Below, in pieces: positions 60,590 to 64,000 of a DNA stretch of 64,000 nucleotides (the first letter of the stretch is position 1; each line of letters opens with the position of its first letter). The stretch comes from Gammaproteobacteria bacterium (lineage in GTDB: Bacteria > Pseudomonadota > Gammaproteobacteria > Pseudomonadales > Azotimanducaceae): the NCBI GenBank assembly GCA_026708185.1, contig JAPOVK010000017.1, positions 124,001 to 188,000 on the forward strand, in the 5' to 3' direction. Made by a program: the position numbers and the translations under genes. A model generated the notes under the pieces. It saw nothing but the letters and a program-made list of their open reading frames with translations. It had not been told where the DNA came from and searched no databases.

Positions 60590-63055
60590 TCAAAGCCTCC
60601 TGAAAAGGTCGCTCTTCGCGACCTCGTGAATCATCGTTCGCAGTGGATAGTCGTCGGTCGCCACCGCGGCAACGATGGCATCGCGCTCCCGGCGGTCGGC
60701 GAAGCCCACTTCCGCGCCCGTCGCCAACACGAGGAGTTCGGAGACGACGTGGCGGGCGACCAGGTCGAGTTTCTGATCTAGGAGGAAGCGCTGATAGTCG
60801 GCGAAACCGGCGAATGCGACGCCTTCCGGCGTGATTCCGCTTGGATCCACCGGCAGTCCCTCCTTGTACGGGCCGGGGTAGCGATCGCCGTTGACTTCGA
60901 CTTCGTCGCCCGATGCCCGGTAGGTGGTGCGGAACCCGCCGATCGGATCGAAGGACTCGAGCGCGAGGCCCGGCGGATCGATCACCGTGTGGCAGGTCGC
61001 GCACATCGGGTTCTCGCGATGCGCCTGAAGCTGTTCGCGGATGGTCGTCGCGCCCCGGGTGTCGGGTTCGAGACCGGCGACATTCGGCGGTGGCGGCGGG
61101 GCCGGCTGGCCGAGCAGATTGGCGAGCACGAAGTTACCGCGCGGTACCGGCGAGGACGTCGTGCCATTGGCGGTGAGCTTGTGAATCGCGGCCTGCGCTA
61201 GAAGGCCACCGCGCACGCTCTCCGGCGGCAGGTCGACGCGGCGCATGTGCTGGCCCGCGATGTCGCCAATCCCGTAGTGCTCGGCGAGGCGTCGGTTCAC
61301 AAAAGTGAAATCCGCGTCTACAAGATGGCCGACGCTGCGGTTGTCGTCGATCAGTTCGCCGAGGAAGAGCTCCGTTTCCGCGGCCATCGCCTGGCCCAGG
61401 CGCTCGTCGTACTCGGGATAGAGCCCGGCGTCCGGCGTCGTGGCGTAGAGCTCGTAAAGCCGGAACGCTTGACCAGCGAAGTCCTTGACGAAGCGTTCGC
61501 TTCGCGGGTCGTCAAGCAGGCGTTCGACTTCGGCTGCCAGGGTCGCGTCGTCAGACAGGCTGCCTTGACCCGCAAGCGCCAGCAGACGCGCGTCCGGGGG
61601 GCTGCGCCAGAGGAAATAGGCCAACCGTGTGGCGAGTCCGTAGTCGTCGAGAAGCGCTTCGTCTCCCGCGCCGGACGTGGCGCCGTGAAACAGGAAGGGC
61701 GGGGCGCTGAGTATTGCGCGCAGCGGTACGCGCAAAGCATGGATGAAGTCCCGACCTTCGGCGAGCAACGGTTCGGCGAGCCGCGCATACGCTTCCGCTT
61801 CGCCCGGCACCAGTGGGCGCCTGAACGCCTTGGGCGCGAAATCGGCGACCACGTCGAGGACATGCGCGTACGGATCCTTGTCGAGCTGGACTTCGCCGTC
61901 CAACACCTCGAGGTCGCCGAGCAGTGCCCGCGTGCCCTCGGGTGGCCACGCATCAAAGAGCGGCCCCTCCACGGCGAGCCACTTGATGGCGATGCCCTCG
62001 CCCTTGTAGTCGCGCACGTTCTTGTCCGGCGCGTAGTAGTTGACGTAGTCGCCTGGCGGCTTCTTCAGATCAGCCACCGAGGGGCTGATCACCTGGCCCG
62101 GCTTGAGGAATGTCGTGACTTCCAGCGTCCGACTCTCCTCGCCGACGAGGTCGAAAGAGCCAATCAGGTCGGTGAGCGCCGCCGCGGCGGCGACGCCCTC
62201 GTTGCCCTTGAAGAGCGTCAGCGTGACCGGCGAGGTCGCTTGGTAGGGATAGGCTTCGATGGACACGCGGTAGCGGCCCGCGCGGGGCACGGCGTAGCCC
62301 TCGGTGTCCGTGTGAAACATGTACGTGGATGCGCCGTCGAAGAACGTGGCCACGGCGTCGTCCAAGAGCTTGGTGATGCCCCCGCCGAGGATCTCGGCGT
62401 CGTGCATGAACCCGAGATAGCCGGATTTGGCGTACTCGACCCGGAACGTCTCGGTCTTCGGCCGCGCACCAGTGTCCAGCGCGACATCGAGCGCGGCATC
62501 CGCAGCATCGAGATAGCCGCGCACGTGCAGCGCGGAAATGCCCTGCTTCGCGGCGACCGTGTCGAAGCCACCGGTATCGGCTTCCGCAGGAAGTGCCTCG
62601 GCAATGGCGCCGGCGATCTCGGGATCGATCTTCAACAGATCGCTGATGGTGTACTGGTATTCGAGGCGCGTCAGGCGGCGCAGTGGCGTGCGCTGCGGAC
62701 CCCGCGCTTCCAGGTTGGCCTCGGTCAATGCGCGATCCAAGGCCGCGAGGGCGGGATCGACCACCGTTGCCTCGGGGGTCGGCATCGGCGGCGGCGGCAT
62801 CTCGCCACGCTGCACCCGGTCGAAGACCCGCTCCCAGGTCCGGAATGTCGCGCCGTCGGAGAGGTCGAACCCCGTGGTCGAGAGATCGAGTGAACTGAGG
62901 ATCAGGTTGCTGTGGCACGCAAGGCACGACGACTCGAGGAGCGGTCGCACGTCGGATTCGAAGGCTTGCACGGAACCGCATGCGCCGACTGCCAAAACGA
63001 ACGCCAAGGCTGCGCGTGCCCCGTGCCAACCGCGCCGTTGAACGATGATCGGCAC
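60590..63055 (-). CDS. DUF1592/DUF1588/DUF1587/DUF1585 multidomain exported protein
   Basis: 821 residues. A signal peptide (ARAALAFVLAVGACGSVQA) is followed by a cytochrome-c-like CXXCH (LLESSCLACHSNLILSS, DUF1587), central DUF1592 region (RPLVPGEAEAYARLAEPLL, YGLATRLAYFLWRSPPDARL) and C-terminal DUF1588/DUF1585 with a second CXXCH (ENPMCATCHTVIDPPGLALE). The heme-type motifs suggest electron transfer in the periplasm. It is first of a two-gene operon with DUF1552. Start ATG after GAGGATCCGCC. Confidence 0.92.
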   Translation of the reverse strand: MPIIVQRRGWHGARAALAFVLAVGACGSVQAFESDVRPLLESSCLACHSNLILSSLDLSTTGFDLSDGATFRTWERVFDRVQRGEMPPPPMPTPEATVVDPALAALDRALTEANLEARGPQRTPLRRLTRLEYQYTISDLLKIDPEIAGAIAEALPAEADTGGFDTVAAKQGISALHVRGYLDAADAALDVALDTGARPKTETFRVEYAKSGYLGFMHDAEILGGGITKLLDDAVATFFDGASTYMFHTDTEGYAVPRAGRYRVSIEAYPYQATSPVTLTLFKGNEGVAAAAALTDLIGSFDLVGEESRTLEVTTFLKPGQVISPSVADLKKPPGDYVNYYAPDKNVRDYKGEGIAIKWLAVEGPLFDAWPPEGTRALLGDLEVLDGEVQLDKDPYAHVLDVVADFAPKAFRRPLVPGEAEAYARLAEPLLAEGRDFIHALRVPLRAILSAPPFLFHGATSGAGDEALLDDYGLATRLAYFLWRSPPDARLLALAGQGSLSDDATLAAEVERLLDDPRSERFVKDFAGQAFRLYELYATTPDAGLYPEYDERLGQAMAAETELFLGELIDDNRSVGHLVDADFTFVNRRLAEHYGIGDIAGQHMRRVDLPPESVRGGLLAQAAIHKLTANGTTSSPVPRGNFVLANLLGQPAPPPPPNVAGLEPDTRGATTIREQLQAHRENPMCATCHTVIDPPGLALESFDPIGGFRTTYRASGDEVEVNGDRYPGPYKEGLPVDPSGITPEGVAFAGFADYQRFLLDQKLDLVARHVVSELLVLATGAEVGFADRRERDAIVAAVATDDYPLRTMIHEVAKSDLFRRL

Positions 63056-63241
63056 GTTGGCGGATCCTCCTCAACCCTAACCTGCGAAGCCTACAACAAC
63101 GCTGGCCGTGCGGCGACAGCGACGGTGCGGCTGCGCGCTACCAAATCTCTGTCTACAGGGCACGGGCGCGAACTTTCGCGACCCCGTGGCGTCCAAGGCG
63201 CTATCATCCGTAGGTGCCAAGACGCGAGCGGCGGGGGCGCA

Positions 63242-64000
63242 GTGGCCGACTTGCCCGCACAACATAGCAACGGCGAGACCGGCGTCCCGGCGGGACCGGT
63301 TTTGCCGTTCGCCTTCGCGCGAGATTTCGGCGTCGTCGTTATCGACGAGGTTCGTCGCGAAGCGGCGCCTGGCGACGGCCGGCTGACGGTGGTCTGCAAG
63401 GCGCAGCCGACGCTGACCACGCTCGCCGAACTCAAACGCGTCACCAAGCGGCGCTTCGTCCTCAAGGTGGTCTCCGAAGAGGAGTTCGAGGCCTGTCTCA
63501 CCGAAGCCTACGCCCGCGATGCTTCGGCCACCAAGCAGATGGTCGCCGACATCGGCGAGCACCTCGACTTGGCGAGCCTTGCCGACTCGGTGCCGGAGAC
63601 CGAGGATCTGCTCGACGCGGAGGCCGACGCGCCGATCGTCCAGTTGATCAACGCGCTGCTCGCCGAGGCAATCCGCGAGGGGGCATCCGACGTCCACATC
63701 GAGACCTTCGAGAAAGTCCTCCAGGTGCGCTTCCGTGTCGACGGGGTGATGCGGGAGGTCGTCCACCCGAAGCGCGCCCTTGCACCGCTTCTCGTATCGC
63801 GCATCAAGGTGATGGCGAAGCTCGATATCGCCGAGAAACGCGTTCCCCAGGATGGCCGCATCCCCTTGAGAATCGGCGGGCGCGAGGTGGACGTGCGGGT
63901 GTCGACCTTACCGACGGGCAACGGCGAACGCGTCGTGCTCCGCCTCCTGGACAAGCAGGCCGGTGCACTGCAGTTGCCGAATCTCGGCATGGACGGTCGA
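63242..64000 (+). CDS. gspE: GspE/PilB-type secretion ATPase, partial (runs off window)
   Basis: The 253 residues visible match the N-terminal and N1/N2 regions of type II secretion ATPases: ELKRVTKRRFVLKVVSEEEF, IVQLINALLAEAIREGASD, VHIETFEKVLQVRFRVDGVM, AKLDIAEKRVPQDGRIPLRI. The Walker A site lies past the window end. GspE powers pseudopilus assembly at the inner membrane. GTG 63242 follows GGCGGGGGCG. The gene continues past 64000; no stop in frame. PilB remains possible, but the short N-domain favours GspE. Confidence 0.9.
   Translation, partial: MADLPAQHSNGETGVPAGPVLPFAFARDFGVVVIDEVRREAAPGDGRLTVVCKAQPTLTTLAELKRVTKRRFVLKVVSEEEFEACLTEAYARDASATKQMVADIGEHLDLASLADSVPETEDLLDAEADAPIVQLINALLAEAIREGASDVHIETFEKVLQVRFRVDGVMREVVHPKRALAPLLVSRIKVMAKLDIAEKRVPQDGRIPLRIGGREVDVRVSTLPTGNGERVVLRLLDKQAGALQLPNLGMDGR

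Noticed and set aside
63077-63990. Minus-strand frames at the right end
   Set aside because: They are antisense to the gspE-like gene, whose plus-strand translation matches the ATPase family throughout.

Overview
GC-rich (well above 60 %) bacterial chromosome segment, most likely from an uncultured, probably marine gammaproteobacterium. Reasons: a complete sufBCDS-A-T-E operon behind an IscR-like site, kdsD (Gram-negative lipopolysaccharide), a TonB-dependent receptor, an autotransporter barrel, the start of a type II secretion/pilus ATPase (gspE-like), a FAN1-type nuclease, and planctomycete/gammaproteobacterial DUF1552/DUF1592 exported proteins. The taxonomic call is inference from gene content; there is no rRNA or tRNA gene in the window.

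Layout. (1) 1-13.6 kb: a ParB-like protein, a TetR regulator, a one-polypeptide histidine kinase/response regulator with its own DNA-binding domain, and a giant autotransporter with thirteen ~119-residue repeats. Two different perfect palindromes occur at both ends of this stretch (44-67 and 158-183; 13541-13558 and 13559-13576), in mirrored order. (2) 12.5-19.2 kb: a decay zone with few intact genes. It has remnants of a Na+/H+ antiporter, an IS1595-like transposase, an RRM RNA-binding protein, a bacterial PH-domain protein and an ISKra4-like transposase. One secreted Cys-rich protein and one GtrA protein look intact. It ends in a 32 % GC island carrying a dif-like XerC/XerD site (18937-18964). 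(3) 19.2-33.4 kb: ordinary accessory metabolism: DUF3604 protein, metallophosphoesterase, phosphopantetheinyl transferase, inositol-phosphatase family enzyme, sulfatase, SDR, acyl-CoA dehydrogenase, KdsD, two membrane proteins, an alpha/beta hydrolase, and a TIGR04283/TIGR04282-type glycosyltransferase pair. (4) 33.7-40.2 kb: the SUF iron-sulfur assembly operon, all on the minus strand. (5) 40.4-49.2 kb: Uma2-like nuclease, two divergent acyl-CoA/carboxylate catabolic operons, RmuC, a retropepsin-like protease. (6) 49.5-64 kb: TonB receptor, YejA-like peptide-binding protein, FAN1 nuclease plus nuclease-helicase, a broken BrnT toxin with its antitoxin beside a truncated copy of the helicase gene, DUF1552/DUF1592 pair, and a gspE-like gene running off the end.

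The most unusual signals are: a ~43-bp dispersed palindromic repeat (six copies). In two operons it sits directly after a GTGA stop/start overlap and appears to be translated in frame as an N-terminal extension of sufS and of a TIGR04282-type gene; the mirrored palindrome pairs near parB; the dif-like site in an AT-rich island; and the helicase duplication around a toxin-antitoxin pair.
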